Positions 53,714 through 63,636 of a DNA stretch of 64,000 nt are shown one piece after another. The DNA lies in the NCBI GenBank assembly GCA_902780635.1, contig CACZGH010000018.1:1-64000 (forward strand), read 5' to 3'. Under the pieces are notes generated by a model that saw only the letters and a program-made list of their open reading frames with translations, ran no database searches and was not told the DNA's origin. Position 1 is the first letter of the stretch; the number at the start of each line of letters is the position of its first letter. The translations under genes and the position numbers were made by a program. The DNA is from an uncultured Prevotellaceae bacterium. GTDB taxonomy: Bacteria > Bacteroidota > Bacteroidia > Bacteroidales > Bacteroidaceae.

Positions 53714-54838
53714 TCACTCATTGGGTGTATTCGACGGGTTTTGCAAGTCGCGTACACACACCTCCCACACCTTGCACTGGCGGGCTTTGCCCTCTGGACC
53801 TTCCACACTCAATGTGACGACATAGTGAGCATTGTCGTGGCTATAGGTATGTATCGGGTTTTGCTCGGTCGAAGTGGTGCCGTCGCCGAAGTCCCAGTGC
53901 CAGTTGGTGATACGGCCATAACTGCGGTCGTGGAAGCAGACGGTGCGTGTGTCAGGCACTACCGTGAACGTCCAGTCGCACTCCACTGGTTTTCTGAACT
54001 GTTTCTCCAAAGGCATCAGCGTGAAGAGTCGCTCCATCGAGGCGTTGCCATACATCTGATGATGCTTTGAGAGATTCCAGAACCCGTTGTTGCCCTCGCC
54101 TCCGTCGTAGTCGATGACCGCCCAGCAGAGACCGATCTTCTTGTTCTCGTAGAGGCGACTCTCCACCGATTTTTCCGGACCGTCAGGACTGGCATAGTCG
54201 AAGGGGGTGATATAGAACTCCATGCGCAGCCATCCGCTCTCGCCGTGACGGAATTGGTAGTCGTAGGCATAGTTGGAGTAGGGCAGATACTTCAGCCACT
54301 GCTGCGGCCCCCATACCATGGTCCATGACTTGCCTTCTGTGGGAGGCGTCATGATATGATAGTTTTGTGCGTGAACGTTCTGAAACTCAAAGAACGCATC
54401 GATGCTGCTCTTCACCTCAGGGTTCAGACGGAACCTGTCGATATGGGGCCCGCCAGAAAGGTCCGCGTCTACCACCACCTCATAAGTGTCGTTGCGCAGG
54501 CCAAGTTGGTCGAAGTCCCAGAAGTCATCATAGGCTTCGTAGAGGAAGTAGAGTCGGTTGAGGCCTTCCACCCAGCCTACTTTCACCTTCACGTCCAGTG
54601 TCTGACGGTCGATGCCCTGATGCTTTCTGGAGTCATCCCACATCTCGTCGATGCCCACGCTATAGGTGTCGGGCACGATGTTCCAGTCAGTGAAGTCGCC
54701 GTCGATACGTGGGATGGCAGTACGTGGAAACTGGAACACCTTGAAGCCAGGTTCGCGCACCTGTATGTCGTTCTGGCTGCTGGCAGGAAATGCGGTCAGC
54801 AGCATGAGAAAGTTGATGAACAAAAGCCGCTTGGTCAT
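53714..54838 (-). CDS. Secreted CBM9-like / PKD-domain protein
   Basis: This 374-residue protein has a signal peptide (to PASSQ). An N-terminal carbohydrate-binding-like domain (about 35-270: PRTAIPRIDGDFTDWNIVP, LYFLYEAYDDFWDFD, NDTYEVVVDADLSGG) resembles family 9 CBM proteins. A C-terminal PKD domain (about 290-365: NWHWDFGDGTTSTEQNPIHTY) follows. No catalytic motif is seen. It lies 4 bp after the DUF5597-type glycosidase on the same strand, so it probably binds the glycan that enzyme attacks. Confidence 0.8.
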   Translation of the reverse strand: MTKRLLFINFLMLLTAFPASSQNDIQVREPGFKVFQFPRTAIPRIDGDFTDWNIVPDTYSVGIDEMWDDSRKHQGIDRQTLDVKVKVGWVEGLNRLYFLYEAYDDFWDFDQLGLRNDTYEVVVDADLSGGPHIDRFRLNPEVKSSIDAFFEFQNVHAQNYHIMTPPTEGKSWTMVWGPQQWLKYLPYSNYAYDYQFRHGESGWLRMEFYITPFDYASPDGPEKSVESRLYENKKIGLCWAVIDYDGGEGNNGFWNLSKHHQMYGNASMERLFTLMPLEKQFRKPVECDWTFTVVPDTRTVCFHDRSYGRITNWHWDFGDGTTSTEQNPIHTYSHDNAHYVVTLSVEGPEGKARQCKVWEVCVRDLQNPSNTPNE

Positions 54839-54842
54839 GGTG

Positions 54843-56603
54843 TCAATATCTGAAAAGTTCCACTTTGAGGAAGGCCGGTTCCGGCCGTCCGAAGTTCAGT
54901 CCCTGGCCAGAGAATCCTTCGTCGACGGCGTACAGCAGGTCGTAGCGCAACTGGATCTCATCACCGTTCAGCCACCGTCCTTCATGCCATCGTCCCTGGT
55001 TGTCGAAGTCGCCCTCTGTCACCTTGGCCAGTCCCACGTATCCCTCGCCATTGGATGGCAGGAAGGTGACGCGGACGTTGGAGCCGAGGAAGAGAAAGCC
55101 TTCAGCCTGACGGATGGCGATGACATAGCCCATGGCGTCAGGATCGTAAGTGCCACCTGTGAGTTGTGGCGCACCACCGTTGCGCATGCCACTGGAGATG
55201 AGTTCGCACACGATGCGTACCTCTCCAAGGCTGATGGTGTCCTTCACCTTCATGGGCTCGCTGCCTTTCAGCCATGCCGCACCGATACGGCCTTCTGCCT
55301 GTGCGGCTAAGAGGGTGTCGGCCACACAGCCCGCCTTCTTGTAGAACTGGCAGAAGGTGGCGTTCGTCTCCTCATCACAATTGCGCTCGAAACCGAAGGG
55401 CGAATAGCCGATGGCCCCCATGGCACCGATGGCGTAGGCTGCGTTGGTGGCACCGTTCTGGCCTGATCGTGACTCAGGGATGAAGACGGGATTGCCGGCG
55501 CGTGAATAGAGTTGGAGGATGGCAGGGAAGTCATTCAGATAGATGTCGGGCGAGAGGATGTCGATATGGGGAGCCGCTGCCCGCCATATATCATGGTTTT
55601 GTGCCTGTGGTCCGCCGGAGGGATAGTTGCCGGGGCGCGTGTCTTCCGGCTGTACGATCCATGCATTGACAAATACGGGCAGGTCATACTCTTTCTTTCC
55701 TGCTTCGGTGATGCGGTCCATATAGGCGGCGTAGTGCCATGCCATGAAGAGCTCGGCAGTACGGTCGTTCTTGCCAAATACCTCTTCCCATGTGCCCTCC
55801 GTCTTGCAACCATTCTGTTCCCATGCCTTCAGGGTCTCAGGCAGCAAGGTCTCCTGATGCGCCTTCAGCCACTCGATGAGTGCACCAGGCACCGGTCCCT
55901 GATAGGCTGCTTCAGCCAAAGGGGAGTAATCGCGTGGATGGCCGTGCAGTCCTACCTCGTTCTCCATCTGCACCATCACCACGGTCTGCTCTATGGCGTC
56001 TATCTCCTTTAAGTGGCGCATCATGGCAGCAAAGGCTTTGGCATCAGCTTCACAAGTCTCCGTGCCCAGCGTGGTGAGTATAGGCAACGGCTTGCCTTCC
56101 GGTGTCATGGCCAGCGGGAAGCGCTTTGAGTCTTTTTTCACCCATGTGGGCGTGTAACTGGTGATGCCGTTCTTCCATGAGCCAAACCACAACAGGGCGA
56201 GTTTCATGTCGTGTTTACGGGCGTCGTTCACGAGGTCGTCGACCACCGTGAAATCAAACTGTCCCTCTACGGGTTCGGTTTGTTCCCATGACACTACCGC
56301 CAGCACCGTGTTGACACCGCTTTCTTTCAGCTTAGGCCATACACTCTGCATGTACTCACGGCTCGATGAGGTGCTGTTGCCCAGTTCGCAGCCCAACACC
56401 AACCAGGGTTTCCCCTGTACGATGAGTTGAGTCACGTCGCCACGTTTTTCCAGATGGGGCGAATGTACGTTCATCTCTTGATGGTCTGTGGACGACGTGC
56501 AGCCACTCAGGCCACACATCATCACCATGGCTATTACGATGGCCACAGCAGGTCTGCTGGCAGCCATCAGGACGTTTTTGGAGAAATCTTTTCTTGTCAT
56601 CAT
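54843..56603 (-). CDS. DUF5597-type glycoside hydrolase lipoprotein (GH35/GH42-like)
   Basis: From ATG 56603 (MMTRKDFSKNVLMAASRPAV) the product is 586 residues, a lipoprotein with lipobox LSGC. A TIM barrel shows GVNTVLAVVSWEQTEPVEGQFDF, acid/base Glu in VVMVQMENEVGLHG and likely nucleophile Glu in VFIPESRSGQNG; a C-terminal beta domain follows. The pattern resembles beta-galactosidase-like enzymes with the DUF5597 C-terminus. The reading frame is open further to a TTG at 56639, which is less likely. It is paralogous to the divergent gene at 56895; the two share the VxMMQ/VQMENE and FIPESR blocks. The substrate is unknown. Confidence 0.83.
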   Translation of the reverse strand: MMTRKDFSKNVLMAASRPAVAIVIAMVMMCGLSGCTSSTDHQEMNVHSPHLEKRGDVTQLIVQGKPWLVLGCELGNSTSSSREYMQSVWPKLKESGVNTVLAVVSWEQTEPVEGQFDFTVVDDLVNDARKHDMKLALLWFGSWKNGITSYTPTWVKKDSKRFPLAMTPEGKPLPILTTLGTETCEADAKAFAAMMRHLKEIDAIEQTVVMVQMENEVGLHGHPRDYSPLAEAAYQGPVPGALIEWLKAHQETLLPETLKAWEQNGCKTEGTWEEVFGKNDRTAELFMAWHYAAYMDRITEAGKKEYDLPVFVNAWIVQPEDTRPGNYPSGGPQAQNHDIWRAAAPHIDILSPDIYLNDFPAILQLYSRAGNPVFIPESRSGQNGATNAAYAIGAMGAIGYSPFGFERNCDEETNATFCQFYKKAGCVADTLLAAQAEGRIGAAWLKGSEPMKVKDTISLGEVRIVCELISSGMRNGGAPQLTGGTYDPDAMGYVIAIRQAEGFLFLGSNVRVTFLPSNGEGYVGLAKVTEGDFDNQGRWHEGRWLNGDEIQLRYDLLYAVDEGFSGQGLNFGRPEPAFLKVELFRY

Positions 56604-56856
56604 GATATATGTATTTGTTAAAGTTTCGCATTCGCTCAACTTTTTGGGAGTTCAGTAGTTCAGGAGTTGTAGGAGTGCAGACAATAGCCTGCAAGTTGAG
56701 CGAATGTGAACTTGACTTAGTGTGATGTCATTTGTAGTTTTGTAGATTTATCTGCAAAAATAAAACAAAAAAATGAAAAATCCTTACGGAAGCCTGTTTT
56801 TGTTGTCTAAAGAAGAGACTTCTTTTGGCAGGATGTGTTTTTTCCATAAAAATGGT

Positions 56857-56864
56857 TATCTTTG
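56857..56864 (+). promoter_or_regulatory. -7 box of the second DUF5597-type glycosidase gene
   Basis: TATCTTTG matches the consensus and lies 30 bp upstream of ATG 56895; no clear -33 box is seen about 20 nt further up. In the same 291-bp divergent gap a minus-strand TATTTTTG (56755-56762) may serve the opposite gene. Imperfect AGGAGTT repeats occur at 56645-56680. Confidence 0.45.
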
Positions 56865-56894
56865 CAACAAGAAACCAACACGTGATCAAAGGGG

Positions 56895-58508
56895 ATGAAG
56901 AGAATCATTTTTGCTATTGCCTTGTTCGTATCGCTGACTGCCCGTGCGCAGTTGGGCGATTTTGTCATTCTCGGTGGTGAACTGAGCAACTCGGCGGCGA
57001 CATCGACGCAAGATATAGACGAGGTGCTGCCACGCATGAAAGCTTTGGGTTTGAACACCGTGCTTGTGCCAGTCTATTGGGAGTTGATGGAGCCGTCGGA
57101 AGGACAGATGGACTTTTCGCTTACCGACCGCACCATCGATGTGGCCGGAAAGCTCGGTCTGAAGATCATTCCCCTTTGGTTTGGAGCGTGGAAAAACTCC
57201 ATGTCGTGCTACGCTCCAGCGTGGTTCAAACGCGACGTGAAGCGTTTTCCGCGGGCCGTGACGGCAGAGGGCAAACCACTGGAGATTGCTTCCTGTTTCA
57301 GTGACCATGTGTTGCAAGCCGACCTGAAAGCTTTCTCTGCATTGATGTGCCACATCGCAGAGAAAGACCCACAGCGTGAGGTGGTCATCATGATGCAGAT
57401 AGAAAACGAGATAGGGATGCTGGAGTCTGCACGCGACCACTCGTCGTTGGCTGAGAAAGCCTATCGTCAGTCTGTGCCACAGCCTTTGCTCAAGGCACTG
57501 AACATCAAAAAGCAAGGCACATGGGCTGAGATTTTCGGGACGGGCGATGAGGCCGATGAGCAATTCATGGCATGGCACTATGCCTGCTATGTGGAACATC
57601 TGGCAAAGGCCGCAAGACGTATTCACAACATGCCGTTATATGTGAATGCGGCGATGAACAGCCGAGGCAGGAAGCCCGGAGAATATCCGTCAGCAGGCCC
57701 TTTGGCCCATCTTGCAGACATCTGGAAGGCGGGAGCGCCCAGTATCGACCTCCTTGCACCAGACATCTATGACACGGGTTTCAAATCATGGGCTTCACAA
57801 TATGCCATGCCGCAGCGACCGCAGGATGGAGGTAAAGTCACCAACCGCTTGTTCATACCTGAGAGCCGGTGCTGCGACAACAGTGGCGTGCGCGCTCTTT
57901 ATGCCTTTGGCGAGCATCAGGCACTCGGTTTCTCACCTTTCGCCATCGACCAGGCCTCGACGACTGAGACAGCCTCGGTCACGCAGGCTTACCGCCTCTT
58001 GTCGCAGGTACTCCCTTTAAAACGGCAGAATTCATGGGGGATTCTTTTCGACCAGGAAGACCGTGAGCGTGTCATCGACGACGACGGCGTGATGATGACC
58101 TGTCGGCACTTTTTCACCCTGCCATGGGATGCTCGTGCCACGGACGGTTCGACATGGCCGGAGGGCGGTGCCATGCTAATGAGGCTGGGGAAGTATGACT
58201 ATCTGTTGGCAGGCAGTGGCGTGGTGGTTGATTTCAAGACACGCACCGAAAAACAGCAGGAGCAACAAAAACTATTGGGTGAAGACGGTTTTGCCGAGGC
58301 GGGGAACACCACAAAATCGAAGGCATCATCATTCTCCGGTTCACGTCTTGGTCTTCTCGCTGTCGATGAAGTCACCATAGACGAGCATGGTCAGATGCAC
58401 TATCTTCGCCGCCACAATGGCGACCAGAGTCATCAGGGCCGTCACGCACGTATCAGTGTCGGTGAGTGGAAGATACTGCACATACAGCTATACGAGTATG
58501 GCAACTGA
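56895..58508 (+). CDS. DUF5597-type glycoside hydrolase, secreted (paralogue)
   Basis: The 537-residue product has a short signal peptide (MKRIIFAIALFVSLTARAQ). A TIM barrel carries GLNTVLVPVYWELMEPSEGQMDF, acid/base Glu in VIMMQIENEIGML and nucleophile Glu in LFIPESRCCDNSG, plus a C-terminal beta domain ending ILHIQLYEYGN. It has no lipobox cysteine, unlike its divergent paralogue, so it may be periplasmic while the other is membrane-anchored. AAAGGGG directly precedes the ATG. The cbiA start lies only 25 bp after its stop, so the B12 operon may be co-transcribed with it. Confidence 0.83.
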   Translation: MKRIIFAIALFVSLTARAQLGDFVILGGELSNSAATSTQDIDEVLPRMKALGLNTVLVPVYWELMEPSEGQMDFSLTDRTIDVAGKLGLKIIPLWFGAWKNSMSCYAPAWFKRDVKRFPRAVTAEGKPLEIASCFSDHVLQADLKAFSALMCHIAEKDPQREVVIMMQIENEIGMLESARDHSSLAEKAYRQSVPQPLLKALNIKKQGTWAEIFGTGDEADEQFMAWHYACYVEHLAKAARRIHNMPLYVNAAMNSRGRKPGEYPSAGPLAHLADIWKAGAPSIDLLAPDIYDTGFKSWASQYAMPQRPQDGGKVTNRLFIPESRCCDNSGVRALYAFGEHQALGFSPFAIDQASTTETASVTQAYRLLSQVLPLKRQNSWGILFDQEDRERVIDDDGVMMTCRHFFTLPWDARATDGSTWPEGGAMLMRLGKYDYLLAGSGVVVDFKTRTEKQQEQQKLLGEDGFAEAGNTTKSKASSFSGSRLGLLAVDEVTIDEHGQMHYLRRHNGDQSHQGRHARISVGEWKILHIQLYEYGN

Positions 58509-58533
58509 AGTTGAAGGACAGAAATAGGCACTT

Positions 58534-59781
58534 ATGAAAGCAAGTTTTATGATAGCGGCACCAGCCAGTGGCTCAGGGAAGACCACCATCGCCCGTGGAC
58601 TGATGGCCTTGTTCTCCTCCAAGGGGATGCGGGTGCAGCCGTTTAAATGTGGCCCAGACTATATCGACACGAAATTTCATGAACTGGTTTGTGGAAGACC
58701 GAGTATTAATCTCGACACCTTCATGGCATCGGGTCAGCATGTGCAGGAACTCTTCCTCAATTATGGAAGCCAGGCCGACCTCTGCATTGTGGAGGGAATG
58801 ATGGGACTCTTTGATGGCTATGACCGTGACCGTGGGTCCTCAGCCGAGATTGCAAGGACGTTAGGATTGCCAGTGGTTTTAGTGGTCGACGCCAAGAGGT
58901 CAGCCTATTCCCTGGCAGCCTTGTTGTCAGGTTTTATGCATTTCCGAAAAGAGGTGGATATCTGTGGTGTGATTTTCAATAGGGTAGGGTCCAAACGTCA
59001 TGAGGGCATGCTTCGCCAGGTGTGTGAGGATGTCGGTCTGGAATGCTTCGGCTTCCTGCCCGTCCATCATGACTTAGAACAGGGGTCACGCTACTTGGGA
59101 CTCGACTTTTCCGAGATGCCCGAGGCACAGACGTTGGTACAGCTGTTGGAGGAAAAGGTGCATTGGGAGCGGTTGCTGTCACTCGCAGCCCCTCTGCCCA
59201 CCCTGCAAACCATCAAGCATGTGCGTCTGAAAGGCCAGAGACTGGTGGTGGCACGCAATCAGGAGTCTTTCTCCTTCCTATATCAAGAGACACTTGACAC
59301 CTTTCAGAAAGTGGTGTTTTTCGACCCCGAACATGAAGTACCATTCCTTGAAGAAGATGATTGGCTCTATCTTCCCGGAGGCTATCCTGAAAAGCACCTA
59401 GGCATATTGTCAAAAAACGAGGTGGCAAGAGACGTTATTCGTCATTTTGCGGAAAATGGAGGAAAAATAGTCGCAGAATGTGGCGGAATGATGTATCTTT
59501 GCAAAAGCATTGTCGACGACACGGGCGATTATCCGATGTGCGGCGTGTTGCCTTACACCATCACGGCAAGGAAAGAAGACCGCAAACTGTCGTTGGGTTA
59601 CCGCCGTTTCACCCTGGATGGACGTGAGTATCGTGGTCATGAGTTCCACTACACACGTTTTTTGGGGGCGACTCCCGAGAGCGTCGCACAGGTTTTTAAC
59701 GCCAAGGGTGAGCCTGTCGACACGCCCATCTTGAGATATAAAAATGTCTTAGCCAGTTATACACACCTTTATCAACTATGA
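58534..59781 (+). CDS. cbiA: Cobyrinic acid a,c-diamide synthase
   Basis: The 415-residue product has an N-terminal P-loop-type ATPase domain (MIAAPASGSGKTTIARGLMA, PFKCGPDYIDTKFH, GMMGLFDGYDRDRGSSAEIA) and a C-terminal class I glutamine amidotransferase-like domain (LYLPGGYPEKHL, VAECGGMMYLCKS with the nucleophile Cys, GHEFHYTRF). It amidates the a and c side chains of cobyrinic acid using glutamine and ATP, as expected for the anaerobic corrinoid pathway. Its end overlaps the next gene by 4 bp. Confidence 0.95.
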   Translation: MKASFMIAAPASGSGKTTIARGLMALFSSKGMRVQPFKCGPDYIDTKFHELVCGRPSINLDTFMASGQHVQELFLNYGSQADLCIVEGMMGLFDGYDRDRGSSAEIARTLGLPVVLVVDAKRSAYSLAALLSGFMHFRKEVDICGVIFNRVGSKRHEGMLRQVCEDVGLECFGFLPVHHDLEQGSRYLGLDFSEMPEAQTLVQLLEEKVHWERLLSLAAPLPTLQTIKHVRLKGQRLVVARNQESFSFLYQETLDTFQKVVFFDPEHEVPFLEEDDWLYLPGGYPEKHLGILSKNEVARDVIRHFAENGGKIVAECGGMMYLCKSIVDDTGDYPMCGVLPYTITARKEDRKLSLGYRRFTLDGREYRGHEFHYTRFLGATPESVAQVFNAKGEPVDTPILRYKNVLASYTHLYQL

Positions 59782-61250
59782 AGCGACTGCATCCCATCAT
59801 GTTTGCCGGCACGGGCAGCGACGTAGGCAAGAGCATTATTGCCGCCGCTTTCTGCCGTATCTTCAGACAAGACGGTTACCATCCTGCCCCTTTCAAGGCA
59901 CAGAATATGGCCCTCAACTCCTATGCCACGCCCGAAGGCTTTGAAATCGGCAGGGCACAGGCTGTACAGGCTGAGGCTGCCGGCATACCCTGTCATACCG
60001 ATATGAACCCGCTGTTGCTCAAGCCACAGTCAGACCATACGTCACAGGTGGTGCTCCATGGCCAACCCATCGGCAGCAAAAACGCCTATGACTATTGGCG
60101 AAGAGGTAGTTCGGACATTGATTTCAGAAAAGAGGTCTGTGGTGCTTTTGACCGTTTGGCAGCCCGTTACAACCCCATCGTCATGGAGGGAGCCGGGAGT
60201 ATCTCAGAGATCAACCTTAGGTCCACCGACCTGGTCAACCTGCCCATGGCCCGTCATGCCAAGGCCGATGTCATCCTCGTCGGCGATATTGACAGAGGTG
60301 GCGTCTTCGCGTCAGTCTATGGCAGCATCGCCTTGCAGACGCCTGAGGACAGATCTTTGATCAAGGGCATCATCATCAATAAGTTTCGTGGTGACATGAG
60401 GTTGTTTGACGAGGGACGTAAAATGCTGGAGGACATTTGCCATGTGCCCGTCCTCGGTGTCGTTCCCTATTATCATGACATCCACATCGAGGAAGAAGAC
60501 AGCGTGGCATTGGCTCAGAAGTCCATGTCGTCGGAGCGGGGCAAGGTGAACGTCGCAGTGGTGATGCTGCGTCACCTGTCCAACTACACCGATTTCGACT
60601 CCTTGGAGCAAGACCCTCGTGTTCATCTTTTCTATACCAATAATGTGGAGGATATCGGCAAGGCCGACATCATCATCCTGCCCGGCACCAAGTCCACACT
60701 CCACGACCTTTACGAGTTGCGACGCAACGGATGTGCGCAGGCCATCGTCAAAGCCCACCGCAAAGGCGCCACCGTGCTTGGCATCTGTGGGGGTTATCAG
60801 TTGATGGGCACCGAGGTGTGCGACCCTGCCCATGTGGAGGGCGATATCGACCGCTTGCCCGGTCTGGGGCTCTTGCCTGTCACCACCCATATGAGTGGTG
60901 AGAAGATGACGAGGCAAGTGGTGTGCGAATATGGCAGTGGCTATGAGATACATATGGGCGAGACACGTCCTTTCGGCGATGCAAAACCCTCGCCCTTGCT
61001 CCATCTCGAGGATGGCAGGGAAGACGGCTATATGGTCAGTCCGAAATGCATGGGCACCTATGTTCACGGTATCTTAGACAACACCCCGTTTGTCGATTTC
61101 CTGCTGTCACCTTATAAAGAAAAACTCGAACAAGCCGGTCAGCCGTTTGATTACCACGCATTCAAGGAAGAACAATATGACCGGCTCGCCCAACATGTCC
61201 GCCAATATGTGGACATGCAAAAGATCTATCAAATACTGACCGATGACTAA
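59778..61250 (+). CDS. cbiP: Cobyric acid synthase
   Basis: The 490-residue product (typical size) has an ATPase-like domain (GTGSDVGKSIIAAAFCRIF, PFKAQNMALNSYATPEGFEIG, GAGSISEINLRSTDLVNLPM) and a C-terminal amidotransferase domain with nucleophile Cys in VLGICGGYQLMG and His in MGTYVHGILDN. It adds the four remaining amides to adenosylcobyrinic acid diamide. It overlaps cbiA by 4 bp and cbiB by 8 bp, indicating tight translational coupling. Confidence 0.96.
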   Translation: MKRLHPIMFAGTGSDVGKSIIAAAFCRIFRQDGYHPAPFKAQNMALNSYATPEGFEIGRAQAVQAEAAGIPCHTDMNPLLLKPQSDHTSQVVLHGQPIGSKNAYDYWRRGSSDIDFRKEVCGAFDRLAARYNPIVMEGAGSISEINLRSTDLVNLPMARHAKADVILVGDIDRGGVFASVYGSIALQTPEDRSLIKGIIINKFRGDMRLFDEGRKMLEDICHVPVLGVVPYYHDIHIEEEDSVALAQKSMSSERGKVNVAVVMLRHLSNYTDFDSLEQDPRVHLFYTNNVEDIGKADIIILPGTKSTLHDLYELRRNGCAQAIVKAHRKGATVLGICGGYQLMGTEVCDPAHVEGDIDRLPGLGLLPVTTHMSGEKMTRQVVCEYGSGYEIHMGETRPFGDAKPSPLLHLEDGREDGYMVSPKCMGTYVHGILDNTPFVDFLLSPYKEKLEQAGQPFDYHAFKEEQYDRLAQHVRQYVDMQKIYQILTDD

Positions 61251-62193
61251 CCCCCTGTCACTGCTTATAGGCTGGATACTTGACCTCCTGTTGGGAGACC
61301 CCCAGCGCTTGCCGCACCCCGTGGTGTGGTTTGGCAAGATGATATCCTTTGGCGAGCACCGTCTCAACCGAGGCGAGCACCGCAAGTCAAAAGGTGCGTT
61401 GATGGCCATCGTGCTCATCATCTTGGTGTTTCTCATAGGGTGGCTGATACACCATCTCCTCGCTCTCGTCACCCTCTATTTGGCCATGGCCTTCGATGCC
61501 ATAGTGGTGTTTTACTGCCTTGCGGGCACCACCCTCATCCGTGAAGTGCGTGCTGTGTTCATCGCCCTCGACCGCTCTTTGGAGGAAGGCCGTCGGCAGG
61601 TGGCCCGCATTGTGGGTCGCGACACCTCAGCGCTGTCGGCACAGGAAGTGCGGACGGCAGCCCTTGAGACGCTGGCCGAGAATCTGAGCGATGGAGTGAC
61701 GGCTCCGCTTTTCTGGTTGGCGATAGCCGGTGTGCCGGGTATGCTCGCCTACAAAATGGTCAACACCCTCGACTCCATGATTGGCTACCGCACGGAGCGT
61801 TACAAAGACTTCGGCTGTTGGGCCGCGCATATCGACGATGTGGCCAACTATCTCCCCGCCCGTCTGACGGCCTTGTTGATGGTCATCGCGTCAGGAAGAC
61901 CGAAGTTGCTTGCGTTTGTAGCCCGTTACGGTCGCAACCATGCCAGTCCCAACAGCGGTTATCCCGAGGCCGCCCTTGCCGGTATTTTAGGTTGCCGCTT
62001 CGGCGGTCCCCATTATTATTTTGGAGAACTGTTTGACAAGCCCTATATCGGTGAACAAGACCGGACCCTCACCACGGCCGACATGGAAAAGTCTGTGCGC
62101 ATCAACCGTATCGCCGAGGTGCTGATGGTAGGTCTGACGGCACTCGCACTGTATCTCTGGTCTCTGTCCAATACAACTATACTCATGTCTTAA
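61243..62193 (+). CDS. cbiB: Adenosylcobinamide-phosphate synthase, membrane protein
   Basis: The 316-residue product has several membrane helices and the family signatures: GWILDLLLGDPQRLPHPVVW at the N-terminus, ALETLAENLSDGVTAPLFW, AYKMVNTLDSMIGYRTERY and WAAHIDDVANYLPARLTAL. It attaches aminopropanol (phosphate) to cobyric acid at the inner membrane. The substrate amine would come from the CobD-like enzyme encoded at 32632. Its stop is followed by a threefold AACACCCC repeat. Confidence 0.95.
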   Translation: MTNPLSLLIGWILDLLLGDPQRLPHPVVWFGKMISFGEHRLNRGEHRKSKGALMAIVLIILVFLIGWLIHHLLALVTLYLAMAFDAIVVFYCLAGTTLIREVRAVFIALDRSLEEGRRQVARIVGRDTSALSAQEVRTAALETLAENLSDGVTAPLFWLAIAGVPGMLAYKMVNTLDSMIGYRTERYKDFGCWAAHIDDVANYLPARLTALLMVIASGRPKLLAFVARYGRNHASPNSGYPEAALAGILGCRFGGPHYYFGELFDKPYIGEQDRTLTTADMEKSVRINRIAEVLMVGLTALALYLWSLSNTTILMS

Positions 62194-62215
62194 CACCCCA
62201 ACACCCCAACACCCC
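62192..62215 (+). repeat. Three AACACCCC tandem repeats after cbiB
   Basis: Three perfect 8-bp units start within the cbiB stop codon and fill the gap before the cbiH-cbiC gene, which starts 20 bp further on. No function is evident. Confidence 0.7.
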
Positions 62216-62235
62216 AACGTTAGAAATCTCAATAT

Positions 62236-63636
62236 ATGAAAAAAATCATCGTCGCAGGCATAGGACCCGGCAGTCGTGAGGACATCACCCCCGCCGTGGT
62301 CGAAGCACTCAGACAGGCTGACGCTGTCGTGGGTTATCAGTATTACTTCCAGTATGTCCAGCCGTTCTTACGTGAAGGTTGCCCATGCATCGACACCGGC
62401 ATGAAAAAAGAATGGCAACGCGCCGAACAGGCGTTTGAACTGGCTGAACAAGGGAAGACCGTGGTGGTCATCTCCTCAGGTGATGCGGGCATCTATGGGA
62501 TGACGCCGCTCATTTATGAGATGAACAAAGAGCGAGGGTCGGATGTGGAGATTGAGACCCTTCCTGGCATTTCCGCTTTTCAGAAGGCAGCCTCGCTGTT
62601 GGGCGCTCCCATCGGCCATGACATGTGCCTCATCTCACTGAGTGACCTGCTGACACCCTGGGAGGTGATCGAACGTCGCATCAAAGCCGCCATCACAGGC
62701 GATTTTGTCACATCCATCTACAATCCCAAGTCGCACGGGCGTTATTGGCAACTCTACCGTCTGCAAGAACTATTCCTGAAATGGCGCTCCCCCGAGACTC
62801 CTGTAGGCTATGTGCGCCAGGCCGGACGTGAGGAACAGGAGGTGAAAGTCACCACCCTGAGTGATTTCGACCCGGAGGATGTGGACATGTTCACCATTAT
62901 CCTCATCGGCAACTCGCAGTCCTATATCAGCGACGGAAAAATCATCACCCCCCGTGGCTATTATGCACAGGAAAAGGATGATGACGTGAAGCCCGGCCAA
63001 CAGATCATGATGAACTCCTTCCGCACCATCGCCAGTGAGTTGCGATGCAAGGAATGGCCTCTCGGCCACCAGTGGGCATTGCTCCATGCCATCCACACCA
63101 CCGCCGACTTTGAGATGGAGAGGCTGTTGAAAACCGATGACCATGCTGTGGAAACCTTGTATGAAAAAGTAAGGAAGGGCGAACTCAAGACCATCATCAC
63201 CGATGTGACGATGGTGGTGAGCGGCATCCGTAAAGGTGCTTTGGCACGTCTTGGGATGGAAGCCAAGTGCTACCTGAGTGACCCCCGTGTGGCAGAAATG
63301 GCGTCTGAAAAGGGTATCACACGCACCCAGGCAGGCATCCGTCTGGCGGTGGAAGACCATCCCGATGCCTTGTTTGCCTTCGGCAATGCCCCTACGGCAC
63401 TGATGGAACTGTGCTCCCTGATTCGCAAGGGCAAGGCACACCCGGCAGGTGTCATCGCCGCTCCCGTGGGTTTCGTCCACGTGAGAGAGTCGAAACACAT
63501 GGTCAAACCATTCAAAGACATTCCGAAGATCATTGTCGAGGGGCGCAAGGGTGGCAGCAATCTGGCCGCAACACTTTGCAATGCCATCCTGACATTTGAT
63601 GATGCGGAACAACTCAAACCAGGGAGAGACTTATGA
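62236..63636 (+). CDS. cbiHC: Fused precorrin/cobalt-factor III methyltransferase and precorrin-8X methylmutase
   Basis: This 466-residue protein has two pathway enzymes in one chain. Residues about 1-240 are CbiH/CobJ, the C17-methyltransferase that contracts the ring (GIGPGSREDITPAVVEALRQ, VVISSGDAGIYGM, GYVRQAGREEQEV). Residues about 255-460 are CbiC/CobH, the methylmutase giving (hydrogeno)cobyrinate (MMNSFRTIASELR, LLHAIHTTADF, ITDVTMVVSGIRKGAL, FAFGNAPTALMELC, APVGFVHVRESKHMV, GRKGGSNLAATLCNAIL). The two steps are not adjacent in the pathway, so the fusion probably secures co-expression or complex formation. Its stop overlaps the cbiE start (ATGA). Confidence 0.93.
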   Translation: MKKIIVAGIGPGSREDITPAVVEALRQADAVVGYQYYFQYVQPFLREGCPCIDTGMKKEWQRAEQAFELAEQGKTVVVISSGDAGIYGMTPLIYEMNKERGSDVEIETLPGISAFQKAASLLGAPIGHDMCLISLSDLLTPWEVIERRIKAAITGDFVTSIYNPKSHGRYWQLYRLQELFLKWRSPETPVGYVRQAGREEQEVKVTTLSDFDPEDVDMFTIILIGNSQSYISDGKIITPRGYYAQEKDDDVKPGQQIMMNSFRTIASELRCKEWPLGHQWALLHAIHTTADFEMERLLKTDDHAVETLYEKVRKGELKTIITDVTMVVSGIRKGALARLGMEAKCYLSDPRVAEMASEKGITRTQAGIRLAVEDHPDALFAFGNAPTALMELCSLIRKGKAHPAGVIAAPVGFVHVRESKHMVKPFKDIPKIIVEGRKGGSNLAATLCNAILTFDDAEQLKPGRDL